Part shown: positions 1 to 7,786 of the stretch, piece after piece | How the letters are laid out: each line of letters starts with the position of its first letter | Position numbering within the stretch: position 1 is the first letter of the stretch | Assembly (NCBI GenBank): GCA_026014745.1 | Contig: JAOZHS010000003.1 | Coordinates: forward strand, 290,137-354,136 | From: Candidatus Bathyarchaeota archaeon | Lineage (GTDB): Archaea; Thermoproteota; Bathyarchaeia; Bathyarchaeales; Bathycorpusculaceae | Direction: 5' to 3' | Length of the DNA stretch: 64,000 nt | The notes under the pieces: model-generated | Seen by the model: the letters and a program-made list of their open reading frames with translations, nothing else | Database searches by the model: none | What the model was told of the DNA's origin: nothing | Made by a program: the position numbers and the translations under genes

Positions 1-132
1 GACAGCATCTGCCAATCCAGAGGTTCCATTACGCCTCAAGAGAAGCATGTGAAGGGTAAACGAGTTATGAAGCTTTTAGAAGTTATTGATGCTGAGGCGT
101 CAGTTCGACGGTCTAATAAAGAATCAGTATAG
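1..132 (+). CDS. C-terminal end of an unidentified protein (5' end outside window)
   Basis: Frame 1 is open from the first base and closes with TAG at 130-132, giving 43 residues that end in a basic, charged tail (ASVRRSNKESV). The next gene, on the opposite strand, ends only one base away, which fits a convergent gene boundary. The fragment is too short and too weakly conserved to name. Its start and function lie outside the window. Confidence 0.5.
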   Translation, partial: DSICQSRGSITPQEKHVKGKRVMKLLEVIDAEASVRRSNKESV

Positions 133-133
133 G

Positions 134-295
134 TTATTGCTGTTGTTTGCAGTTGCAGCAGGTCATTTTTTTGTTTTTTTGAGATTCGAGTTCTGCCGTG
201 GGGATTAGGCTTGTACCAATGAGTTTCCCGCAAATATCACATATGATTCGGACTTCAGCGACGCGTGTGTTTTGTTGAACGACCCTTATGGTCAC
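134..295 (-). CDS. Small zinc-ribbon-like protein
   Basis: A 53-residue protein with a GTG start. It carries a CDICG knuckle (C19, C22) and a second cluster CCNC (C46, C47, C49) near the C-terminus, so a single zinc site is likely. The GTG start shares its first G with the TAG stop of the upstream RHH gene (TAGTG, position 295), which is a typical translational coupling arrangement. The pair is probably one short transcript, and the zinc protein may be an accessory of the DNA-binding protein. The family is not recognised; function is inferred only from Cys spacing. Confidence 0.6.
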   Translation of the reverse strand: MTIRVVQQNTRVAEVRIICDICGKLIGTSLIPTAELESQKNKKMTCCNCKQQQ

Positions 296-444
296 TAACT
301 TTTTCCTTCTTTGGCGCCCTTCTCTTTTGCCATCAAATGTTCAATATATTCTCTCATGGTAAGGTGTGAATCCTTGGCCTTTTTGCTTATTTCAGCATGA
401 ATTTTTTCGCTGACGGTTATGCATTTATAGCCTTTTCTTGGCAA
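295..444 (-). CDS. Ribbon-helix-helix-like small DNA-binding protein
   Basis: A 49-residue protein starting at TTG 444, 9-10 nt downstream of a GGAGAG ribosome binding site. The N-terminus PRKGYKCITVSEKIHAEI has the pattern of archaeal MetJ/Arc-type proteins, where a beta strand (KxITV) is followed by two helices. A paralog with the same PKKGYKTITV strand is transcribed divergently from 579. A direct repeat GTACTT-tacg-GTACTT (461-476) lies between its TATA-like box and start and may be an operator. A dimeric transcriptional regulator or antitoxin-like role is inferred. Confidence 0.6.
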   Translation of the reverse strand: MPRKGYKCITVSEKIHAEISKKAKDSHLTMREYIEHLMAKEKGAKEGKS

Positions 445-478
445 AAGCTATCATCTCTCCGTACTTTACGGTACTTAT

Positions 479-490
479 CAATATATAATT
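479..490 (-). promoter_or_regulatory. TATA-like box for the RHH/zinc-ribbon pair
   Basis: On the minus strand this reads CAATTATATATT, about 35-45 bases upstream of the TTG start at 444. The repeated hexamer GTACTT at 461-466 and 471-476 lies between box and gene and could be an operator. No experimental support. Confidence 0.4.
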
Positions 491-526
491 GTCGGTAATT
501 GTTGGCAAAATGCCTTAAGTATTGTT

Positions 527-538
527 AAACCTTATATT
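527..538 (+). promoter_or_regulatory. TATA-like box for the rightward RHH gene
   Basis: AAACCTTATATTAG around 525-538 resembles an archaeal BRE/TATA pair about 40-50 bases upstream of the proposed ACG start at 579. The two RHH genes are thus divergently transcribed from a shared ~134 bp region. Confidence 0.35.
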
Positions 539-578
539 AGTGTACGTTCGGTTACTATGCTAAGAGGGGAGAGATAAC

Positions 579-761
579 ACGCCGAAGAAGGGCTACAAAA
601 CCATCACGGTTAAAGCAGAAGTATATGATTACTTCTTTACCGAGTGGCTAAAAATTCGTGATGAGTACACGATAAAAAATGGTATCCGCAGTTTTTCAGC
701 ATTCGTTACCTACCGATTGGCACAGCTCATTCAAGAAGATAAAAAGCGCTCAAACGTATAA
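579..761 (+). CDS. Ribbon-helix-helix-like protein with apparent ACG start
   Basis: The frame encodes PKKGYKTITVKAEVYDYF and continues to TAA 759-761, 60 residues in all. It is closely similar to the divergent RHH gene (PRKGYKCITVSEKIHAEI), so it is a genuine paralog. An in-frame TAA lies at 561-563, and no ATG, GTG or TTG occurs before the conserved strand. The codon matching the paralog's TTG is ACG, 5 nt after GGGGAGAG. Either ACG is used as a rare initiator or the start codon has mutated and the gene is silent. The role is presumably DNA binding, as for the paralog. Confidence 0.5.
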   Translation, partial: TPKKGYKTITVKAEVYDYFFTEWLKIRDEYTIKNGIRSFSAFVTYRLAQLIQEDKKRSNV

Positions 762-822
762 AACTCAAGAAATAATCTACAACTTTAAATAATTAAAAAA
801 CCCCTAAAGGACGGGAATCTAC

Positions 823-1827
823 ATGCCTTGTTCAGTCATCGTTGGTGCCTTCTGGGGAGACGAAGGCAAAGGAAAAATAATTTCGTACTTAGCTCTAAAA
901 GACAACCTCGATTTTTGTGTAAGAACCGGATCCGTCAATGCAGCACACACCATCTGGTATGAAGGCAAAAAATATGCGCTCCATATGGTTCCAGCAGCCT
1001 TCATCAACCCAAAAACCCGCCTACTAATTGCAGCAGGCGCAAACGTCCACATCGGACAATTCCAAAAAGAACTCGAACTCACCCAAGTCGACCCTAAACG
1101 CGTCGGCATAGACCAAAACGCATCCATCATTGAACAGAAACACAGCGACCAAGACAAAATCAGCGCCATCAACAAAGGCATCGGAACCACCGGCTGGGGC
1201 GTCGGACCCGCTATCGAAGAACGCGCCAGACGCACCGCTAAACTTGCCAAAGACATTCCTGAACTCAAACCCTTTGTTTGCGACAGCATCACCGAAATCA
1301 ATGACGGCTTAGACGCAGACAAAAAAGTGCTCTTAGAAGGAACACAGGGCTTTATGTTGTCATTGTTTTTGGGCGGCGGCTACCCCTACGTGACTGCACG
1401 AGACACAGGCGCATCCGCCATCGCATCTGAAGCGGGCGTTGGACCCACACGCGTTGACGACGTCATCATAGTCTACAAGTCCTTCATAACCCGTGTAGGT
1501 GCAGGTCCATTGCCGGGCGAAATCAGCAAAGAAGAAGCGCTCAAACGAGGATGGTTTGAAACTGCCGCGGGCACAGGTAGAGACCGCCGTAGCGCACCCT
1601 TTGACTTTGAATTGGCGAAGAAAACTGCTAAAATCAACGGTGCAACCCAAGCCGCAATGACAAAGCTTGACGTAATTTACCCTGAATGCAAAGGTGCACG
1701 CAAGTATGACGATCTCTCAAAAGAGGCTAAAGCATTCATCAAAGAAGTTGAAACCCGCACAGGTGTTCCAGTGGTCTTCATTGGAACTGGTCCTGAAGCA
1801 TTAGATTTGATAGATCGCCGAGCATAG
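823..1827 (+). CDS. purA: Adenylosuccinate synthetase
   Basis: Catalyses GTP-dependent ligation of aspartate to IMP, the first committed step to AMP, in the cytoplasm. The 334-residue length matches the short archaeal form. Visible signatures are the N-terminal P-loop GDEGKGK at residues 12-18, the IMP/Mg loop SVNAAHT (residues 37-43), the LLEGTQG motif and the GTGRDRR base-recognition segment. The start ATG is 12 nt after an AAAGGACGG sequence. It stands alone between the RHH gene and the HtrA protease. The identity is secure. Confidence 0.95.
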   Translation: MPCSVIVGAFWGDEGKGKIISYLALKDNLDFCVRTGSVNAAHTIWYEGKKYALHMVPAAFINPKTRLLIAAGANVHIGQFQKELELTQVDPKRVGIDQNASIIEQKHSDQDKISAINKGIGTTGWGVGPAIEERARRTAKLAKDIPELKPFVCDSITEINDGLDADKKVLLEGTQGFMLSLFLGGGYPYVTARDTGASAIASEAGVGPTRVDDVIIVYKSFITRVGAGPLPGEISKEEALKRGWFETAAGTGRDRRSAPFDFELAKKTAKINGATQAAMTKLDVIYPECKGARKYDDLSKEAKAFIKEVETRTGVPVVFIGTGPEALDLIDRRA

Positions 1828-1874
1828 CAACTTATATTTCTCTATGCGCCTCTCCTTTTTTGAGGCGTAACTTC

Positions 1875-3011
1875 ATGTTAACGTTCAATAACTCAAGGAA
1901 AGCTAACGCTAGCGTCCTTGCGCTGCTTTTCATCGCAGGCTTACTGGTCGGATGTTTAGCCATCTATTTTGTTGGAACCCTAAACGCCAACAGCCTAAGC
2001 AAGCAAGTCACTGACTTACAGAACCGCCTATCTGCTTTGGAAGGCACACAAAACGCAACGTATCAAACCATAAACATAGTCGAAAACGGCACCACCACCG
2101 TAGACATCTACAACAACTCCAAAGACTCCGTGGTTTTGGTACAAGGAGTAACCGACAGTGGAGGCGTCCAAGGGTCGGGTTTTGTTTACAATTTTGAGGG
2201 CCAAAACGTGGTTTTAACCAACTATCACGTTGTGGAAGGGACAAGCAGCATCAGCGTCACCTTCTCAAACGGCCACGCCTACGCCGCTTCAATTCTTGGA
2301 ACCGACCCTTACTCAGATTTAGCCGCTGTATCTGTGAATGGTGCGCCTGCCTCTGAGTTTAAGCCGCTTACAATTGTGTCTTCCTCAACGCTGCGGCAAG
2401 GTGACGAAGTCATCGCCATCGGCAACCCCTATGGACTTGTCGGCTCCATAACCTCGGGCATTGTGAGTGCGTTGGGTCGAACCATCACTGAGGACACCGC
2501 GGGCGGCTTTGCTATTGCCAATATCATTCAAACCAGTACGCCCATTAACCCGGGCAATTCGGGTGGGCCCTTGCTTAATGCTGTTGGGAACGTGGTTGGC
2601 ATTACTACTGCGATTGTTTCGGATTCTCAAGGGTTAGGTTTCGCCATCCCCTCAAACACGATTCTTCGCGAAATCTCCTCGTTAGTCCACACTGGCTCCT
2701 ATAGTGGGCATTCTTATCTGGGCGTGACGGGGCAGGATATGAATTATGCTTTGGCGCAGGAGGGGGGTTCGAGTGTTACTTATGGTTGGCGGATTGAATC
2801 CGTAACTAAAGGCGGACCATCCGATGGTCATCTGCAGGTCGGAGACATCATTATCGGCTTAAACAATCATCCCATCAAAAACAACGATGACTTAGCCAGC
2901 TACATTGAAGAGAACACCTTGCCCGGAGACACCCTTGACGTGACGGTTATGCGTAACAATGTTGAGGAGCATGTGACGTTGACTTTGGGCACCCGCCCAG
3001 CCCCAACTTAG
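1875..3011 (+). CDS. HtrA/DegP-type membrane-anchored serine protease with PDZ domain
   Basis: An S1C-family protease for quality control or processing outside the membrane. A signal anchor (about residues 13-35) is followed by a short coiled linker, a trypsin-like domain and a C-terminal PDZ domain (about residues 280-370). The triad is visible: His118 in TNYHVVEG, Asp148 in YSDLAAV and Ser229 in PGNSGGPLL. The start chosen is ATG 1875, with GAGGCG 9 nt upstream; an in-frame TTG at 1860 lacks a ribosome site. A hairpin plus T-run follows the stop. Confidence 0.92.
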   Translation: MLTFNNSRKANASVLALLFIAGLLVGCLAIYFVGTLNANSLSKQVTDLQNRLSALEGTQNATYQTINIVENGTTTVDIYNNSKDSVVLVQGVTDSGGVQGSGFVYNFEGQNVVLTNYHVVEGTSSISVTFSNGHAYAASILGTDPYSDLAAVSVNGAPASEFKPLTIVSSSTLRQGDEVIAIGNPYGLVGSITSGIVSALGRTITEDTAGGFAIANIIQTSTPINPGNSGGPLLNAVGNVVGITTAIVSDSQGLGFAIPSNTILREISSLVHTGSYSGHSYLGVTGQDMNYALAQEGGSSVTYGWRIESVTKGGPSDGHLQVGDIIIGLNNHPIKNNDDLASYIEENTLPGDTLDVTVMRNNVEEHVTLTLGTRPAPT

Positions 3012-3038
3012 CCCTTTCTTGGGCATTTTCTCTTTTTT
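3011..3038 (+). terminator. Hairpin and T-rich terminator after htrA-like gene
   Basis: GCCC-tttctt-GGGC directly after the stop codon is followed by ATTTTCTCTTTTTT. Stem plus T-tract is consistent with transcription termination, although the stem is only 4 bp. Confidence 0.45.
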
Positions 3039-3134
3039 GCGCCTAATAAATCATGTTTCTTGAATGGAAAGATAGATATTAAACCAACCTGAGCATTGAA
3101 GTTTAGTTGGAAACTTTAGGGGAGAGCGAACGCA

Positions 3135-4811
3135 ATGCAAGATCAGCTAGAAGGAGTTCTAAAAGGGCAAAAAATCGCTTACTTCTCTATGGAAGTAGGC
3201 TTAACTAACGATATTCCCACTTACGCAGGGGGCTTAGGCACTCTTGCAGGCGACGCTATCCGCTCCAGCGCAGACCTAAACGTACCGCTTGTCGGGGTCA
3301 CCCTGATTAGCAAACGCAACTACTTTAAACAAAAACTAGACGCAAATGGGCGGCAGACTGAGTTGCCAAGTGAATGGAACCCTGAACAATTCATGACGCT
3401 CCTACCCAACGAGGTTAACGTCCAAATCGAGGGACGCGCCGTGAAGGTCAAGGCGTGGCTCTACACGTACAAGGGCGTTACGGGCACTGCGGTTCCAGTT
3501 TTGTTTTTGGACACTGACTTTGAGGCTAACATCCAGCAGGATCGAGAAATCTCCTATTACCTCTACGGCGGCGATGAACGCTACCGCCTAAAACAGGAAG
3601 CAATTTTGGGCTTCGGCGGCGTACGCATGCTCGACGCTCTGGGCTTTCATGTACGCAAGTATCACATGAATGAGGGGCACTCCGCGTTTTTGGCTGTAGA
3701 GTTGCTACGCAAATACGGGATGGATGAGGAGAAAGTTAAGGAACTCTGCGTGTTTACCACCCACACTCCTGTTGAGGCGGGCCATGACAAATTCACCTAC
3801 GATTTAATCGGAACTGTGCTTGAAACCGTTGAACTCTCCATTCTCAGAGAATACGGCGGAGAAGACAAACTCAACATGACCTGCCTAGCGCTTAACCTCA
3901 GCAACTACGTTAACGGCGTTGCGAAGAGGCATCAGGAAATCAGCAGCAAAATGTTTGCTGGCTACCAAATCCACGCCATAACCAACGGCGTCCACTCCTT
4001 CACATGGACCGGCGAAGGCTACCGAAAAATCTACAACAAATACCTGCCAGGCTGGGCAATTGAGCCTGAGCTGCTGGCAAAGGTGGATGTTATTCCTGAT
4101 AGCGAAATCTGGCAGGCGCATCAACAACAAAAACAAACCCTCATCGACTATGCTAACGCGGCGAGGGGCGCCCATTTGGAGCCTGACGTTTTGACGTTGG
4201 GTTTTGCGCGTCGGGCAACCGAGTACAAGCGGCCTACCCTGCTCTTCTCTAACATCGCGCGGCTACGCAGTATTAGCCGAAAAACCAAGCTGCAAGCCGT
4301 TTTTGCAGGTAAGGCTCATCCCCGCGACATCGGCGGCAAACGCCTCATTGAGCAAATCTACAATTTTGCAGACCAACTTAGAGGCGATGTAGAAATCGTG
4401 TATTTGGAAAACTACAACATGGATATTGCCGCGAAGATGGTTGGCGGTGTGGATGTTTGGCTTAACACTCCTATGCGTCCTATGGAGGCTTCGGGCACCA
4501 GCGGCATGAAAGCCGCGCATAATGGCGTTATCAACTTCAGCACGTTAGATGGCTGGTGGATTGAAGGCTGGATAGAAAACCTCACAGGCTGGGCAATCGG
4601 ACCCCCACCCACCTCCCTCGTAGACGACAACACCTGCTTTGCATCGGAGAAAGAGGACATTTATAACAAACTCGAATACGTCATCGCCCCCCTCTTCTAT
4701 GACCGACGCGACGAATGGATACACCTCATGAAAGGCTCAATCGGCAAAATCGCCTACTACTTCAACAGCCACCGCATGATGAGAAGATACGTAACAGAAG
4801 CCTACCTCTAA
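3135..4811 (+). CDS. glgP: Alpha-glucan (maltodextrin/glycogen) phosphorylase, short archaeal type
   Basis: A GT35 enzyme that releases glucose-1-phosphate from alpha-1,4-glucans using pyridoxal phosphate. The N-terminus KIAYFSMEVGL and AGGLGTLAGD, then the C-terminal block EASGTSGMKAAHNG with the PLP-lysine, identify it. At 558 residues it belongs to the short class rather than the ~800-residue animal/bacterial class. The start ATG follows a GGGGAG site by about 10 nt. No glycogen synthase or debranching enzyme lies nearby, so it is probably a stand-alone gene for storage polymer use. Confidence 0.93.
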   Translation: MQDQLEGVLKGQKIAYFSMEVGLTNDIPTYAGGLGTLAGDAIRSSADLNVPLVGVTLISKRNYFKQKLDANGRQTELPSEWNPEQFMTLLPNEVNVQIEGRAVKVKAWLYTYKGVTGTAVPVLFLDTDFEANIQQDREISYYLYGGDERYRLKQEAILGFGGVRMLDALGFHVRKYHMNEGHSAFLAVELLRKYGMDEEKVKELCVFTTHTPVEAGHDKFTYDLIGTVLETVELSILREYGGEDKLNMTCLALNLSNYVNGVAKRHQEISSKMFAGYQIHAITNGVHSFTWTGEGYRKIYNKYLPGWAIEPELLAKVDVIPDSEIWQAHQQQKQTLIDYANAARGAHLEPDVLTLGFARRATEYKRPTLLFSNIARLRSISRKTKLQAVFAGKAHPRDIGGKRLIEQIYNFADQLRGDVEIVYLENYNMDIAAKMVGGVDVWLNTPMRPMEASGTSGMKAAHNGVINFSTLDGWWIEGWIENLTGWAIGPPPTSLVDDNTCFASEKEDIYNKLEYVIAPLFYDRRDEWIHLMKGSIGKIAYYFNSHRMMRRYVTEAYL

Positions 4812-4858
4812 CCTTCAGACGACGTCTCCACATTTTCTTTCTTTATCGAATTGTTGAT

Positions 4859-5482
4859 TTAAGGTACATTGGATACAGGCGTAATCGTAACTTGATCGAT
4901 AAATGGTTCAGCGACTCCAAAATCTGGGTAGACAGTTATGTCGAAGGTAATTTTTTGGTAAGGTGCTAATGAGGGAAACGAATCAGTCAGGGGTTTGCTG
5001 CAATCATATATCCCCGACGCCGCAGGAACAGTAGCATTAATTACATCATAGGAGCCAAGGTAAAGAAAAGCGAGCCGCCCGCTGTGACCGATGGCAAGTA
5101 CATCTAATCCCACGTTATATGCCGTATTAGGACCGTTGTTTGTGATGGACCCACTAATTTTCAGGTATTGTCCGTCACCCATTGGCCCAACATTCACAGG
5201 GGTATATGCGACATTTGCCGTCAGGCTACCTGAAGTAGTCACTTGGTACGAAGGAGTTGCTGTAGGAATTGCCGACGTAGGGGTTATCTGGGTAGGGGTA
5301 GGTATTATGCTTGGGTGTGGATTTGTTGAAGGCGTCTGTTGAGGCATAGCGGTAGGGTATGTGTTTTGGGGCTGACTGGTAACGCTGACAAAGTGGCTTT
5401 CAAATAATATTACAAATGAGCAAATGCTAAACACGAGACTAATTGTCACCAACACAAAAAGAAGCACCATCTTGTTATCCAT
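4859..5482 (-). CDS. Secreted or membrane-anchored protein with Thr/Pro-rich linker
   Basis: A protein of about 207 residues. One N-terminal hydrophobic segment (residues 5-28) is followed by a Pro/Thr/Ser-rich stretch (about 40-75, many PTP and TPT steps) and a globular domain of about 125 residues that starts around YLKISGSITNNGPNTAYNVG. That wording resembles CARDB/FxLYD-type beta-sandwich domains of archaeal surface proteins. The start is ATG 5482, 8 nt after GGGGGA. The role is probably extracellular adhesion or scaffolding; no catalytic residues are seen. Confidence 0.7.
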   Translation of the reverse strand: MDNKMVLLFVLVTISLVFSICSFVILFESHFVSVTSQPQNTYPTAMPQQTPSTNPHPSIIPTPTQITPTSAIPTATPSYQVTTSGSLTANVAYTPVNVGPMGDGQYLKISGSITNNGPNTAYNVGLDVLAIGHSGRLAFLYLGSYDVINATVPAASGIYDCSKPLTDSFPSLAPYQKITFDITVYPDFGVAEPFIDQVTITPVSNVP

Positions 5483-5756
5483 CAAAGTAGTCCCCCTTTA
5501 AGCAAACAGCCCACGTTTTGAATACCCTCATCATTTGCTCAAAGAGCCATTCAAAATAAAAGACTTCTCGTAAAACTTCTTTGACTTCATTAGTCAAAGT
5601 TTCTTAACTAATTTTGAGTGATTCTTCACAGCGATTTTTTGCGATTCAAAAAGTGCTCTAAGCATCTAAGAAGGTTAACAGGCATATTTGGATGCTATTA
5701 GAAACTTTATGCAGAATCCTAAGGGGGTAGATCTGTATTGGCTGGAGGCGGTTTTT

Positions 5757-5997
5757 TGTGTGTTGGGTGTGTTGTTGGTCTTGTGAGAAAAAAATCAGTC
5801 TATACAGGCTCTCACACGGACATGGCGGTGGCTCCAACATGCCACTATGTTGAGCGTGTGGTAAAATTCAGTTATGCTACACCCAAACAGACGCAGAAAC
5901 ACGTCGCAAACCCAAAAAGCAAACGCCGCCTACAACTATTTTGTGGTGTTCCGTAAACCGCAACACCCACACAAAGAGATAAAACAAAACTTTCAAC
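5757..5997 (+). repeat. Dispersed ~240 bp element, copy A (inverted relative to copy B)
   Basis: The reverse complement of this stretch aligns almost without gaps to 16645-16887, with long shared blocks such as ATAGTTGTAGGCGGCGTTTG and CTCTTTGTGTGGG. Read rightward in the frame that matches copy B, it would encode a Cys-rich segment (CCWSCEKK... ACGKIQLC) but is interrupted by TGA near 5849-5851 and by TAA near the end. It is therefore either a decayed small zinc-protein gene or a non-coding element. It has no visible transposase. Confidence 0.6.
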
Positions 5998-6069
5998 TCT
6001 GATACGGAAGGGGGTAGGTCCCTGAGGTATCAGCCTTGGGGCGGAATCGTTTGAGAGTTTTTGTCTTCA

Positions 6070-6082
6070 AAATTTAAATATG
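6070..6082 (+). promoter_or_regulatory. TATA-like promoter for the CPA2 antiporter
   Basis: AAATTTAAATATG ends about 37 bases before the ATG at 6119, a spacing consistent with an archaeal TATA box and a very short leader. Confidence 0.45.
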
Positions 6083-6118
6083 TTAAGCGATTATTGGGTT
6101 TTCTAATCGTGATAGCGC

Positions 6119-7312
6119 ATGGCTGACCCGACGGAATTCGTGCTTCAACTATCCATCCTTTTAGTTGCGGCTATCGTGGGCGGCATGCTGATAAAACGGT
6201 TCGGTTACCCCGTCGCGTTAGGCGAGCTCTTGGTGGGCATCATCTTGGGTCCGTCAATTTTCAATTTAATCACCGATCAGGCAACTGTAGCGGTGTTTGC
6301 CGAGTTAGGCTCCATCATCCTGCTATTCTACATCGGCATGGAAACCGAAATCGGCGACCTCAAAAAACAACTCATGCCCTCACTCTCAGTGGGGGTTTTA
6401 GGCGCGGTTGTTCCCCTGTTTCTCTGTTACTACACTGCCCTATACTTCGGCGTCTCCGAACCTGAAGCGCTATTTCTCGGCGTCGTCTTAACCGCCACCA
6501 GCATCGGCATCACCATACGCCTCCTCAAAGACATGGGCAAACTCTGCAACCCCCTCGGCTTAACCATACTTGGCGCAGGCATAGTCGATGACGTAGTCGC
6601 CGTGGTCCTACTCTCCGTAGTACTAAGCGTGCTATCCGGCGGCGTCAACCCGCTTGACATCAGCTTAGTAGTGGTCAAAGCTATCGCGTTTTGGGCAGTC
6701 ATCGTGCTTATCGGCTCCAAACTCCTCGTCCGCTTCATGGACAAGCTCCGCCTAGACGATGAATACTTTATCTTGTTCATACTAGCCTACGGTTTCTTCG
6801 CCGCCTACATCTCAGCCGCCATCGGCTTATCCGCCATAGTCGGCGCGTTTGCGGCGGGGCTACCCCTGTCACAGCGGCAGCCTAAAGTTAGGATGGTGCT
6901 CAAGCAGACTAAGAGTCTCTACATGTTCTTCGTGCCCATCTTCTTCATCTCCATCGGCACACTCATCAACCTCAACGTATTCGGGCAAGCAGCCTACTTA
7001 GGACTCATAATTACAGCCATAGCGTTTATTGGCAAAATCTTGGGCAGCGCAATCGCGGCACGCGCCAACAAATTTAGCACCAAAGACTCCTTAAAAATCG
7101 GCATCAGCATGACGCCACGCGGCGAAATGGGCCTCATCATCGCCAGCCTCGGCTTAACCAGCGGCTTAATCTCGAACCAAATCTACTCTGTGGCTGTTAT
7201 GGCGGTTATTCTAACGACGTTTATTGCGATGCCGATTCTTAAGAAGGTGCTCTGTGACAAGGAATGCAAAGAACGCAAAGACACCACACCCCAAGAGACT
7301 TGTGACATTTGA
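6119..7312 (+). CDS. CPA2-family monovalent cation:proton antiporter
   Basis: A 397-residue integral membrane protein with about 12-13 hydrophobic segments and no cytosolic RCK/TrkA domain. The paired acidic residues Asp157-Asp158 in GAGIVDDVVAVV are the hallmark of electrogenic CPA2 exchangers (NapA/KefB-like), which swap Na+ or K+ for H+. The early GYPVALGELLVGIILGP block is also typical. The short charged tail (DKECKERKD) is cytosolic. Substrate ion cannot be decided from sequence. It is transcribed alone and convergently toward the pilus operon. Confidence 0.9.
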   Translation: MADPTEFVLQLSILLVAAIVGGMLIKRFGYPVALGELLVGIILGPSIFNLITDQATVAVFAELGSIILLFYIGMETEIGDLKKQLMPSLSVGVLGAVVPLFLCYYTALYFGVSEPEALFLGVVLTATSIGITIRLLKDMGKLCNPLGLTILGAGIVDDVVAVVLLSVVLSVLSGGVNPLDISLVVVKAIAFWAVIVLIGSKLLVRFMDKLRLDDEYFILFILAYGFFAAYISAAIGLSAIVGAFAAGLPLSQRQPKVRMVLKQTKSLYMFFVPIFFISIGTLINLNVFGQAAYLGLIITAIAFIGKILGSAIAARANKFSTKDSLKIGISMTPRGEMGLIIASLGLTSGLISNQIYSVAVMAVILTTFIAMPILKKVLCDKECKERKDTTPQETCDI

Positions 7313-7379
7313 TTCTTCCAAACAAGTCTGAGGGGCCTACCCAGTCCCTTATAAAATTATAATCAGGATTGTCTGGGAA

Positions 7380-7709
7380 TCATTGGTTTTCTATTTTTTG
7401 TCGGATTAATTTTACGCCCTCTTCATACCGATGATTACAAACAGCGTCATCAGGACCTAAATTGTAAGCCTCACACATTTTTTTCAAAATCAAAGATTCA
7501 ATATAAGCGCTACCAGAACCAAGCAGGCTCCGTAGGGCAAGGACAAAAAGTTCAGGGTTCTTTGAGATATCCTCCGGCTTTAGAAGATATTTAGTTTGAA
7601 TATGGTAATAGAGGATTTTTTTAACAGATTCACCCATAAGCATAAGTGCCTGCTCTATCGCTTCACCGAGCACTTCATCAAAGTTACGCTTATTTTGAAT
7701 CGGATTCAT
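7380..7709 (-). CDS. Small NitrOD5-like output-domain protein
   Basis: A 109-residue, mostly helical protein. Features such as EAIEQALMLMGESVKKILYY, then PELFVLALRSLLGSGSAYIE and a final short helix, resemble the NitrOD5-type output domain, common as a stand-alone module in Thaumarchaeota and Bathyarchaeia. It lies 77 bases downstream of the TackOD1-like gene, on the same strand, at the end of the pilus operon. A signalling role at or near the pilus is inferred from position only. The family assignment rests on pattern memory and needs a profile search. Confidence 0.5.
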   Translation of the reverse strand: MNPIQNKRNFDEVLGEAIEQALMLMGESVKKILYYHIQTKYLLKPEDISKNPELFVLALRSLLGSGSAYIESLILKKMCEAYNLGPDDAVCNHRYEEGVKLIRQKIENQ

Positions 7710-7786
7710 TTTTGTATCCTATTTATTTTGATAATGGGAACCTTTTTGACTTGACGCGATGTTCTGTTCCACACATACATACACCG

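Larger units (their letters stand above)
5483..6118. other. Long intergenic region between secreted protein and antiporter
   Basis: About 630 bp without a convincing intact gene. The left 250 bp shows nothing recognisable. Positions 5757-5997 carry one copy of a dispersed element (listed separately). Two related G-rich stretches beginning AAGGGGGTAG occur at 5720 and 6008, flanking that copy, and could be element ends or chance. The right end holds the antiporter promoter. Confidence 0.5.

Noticed and set aside
819-1322. Long minus-strand frame (167 codons) opposite purA
   Set aside because: It is antisense to the well-conserved purA and shows no family pattern; a frame shadow.
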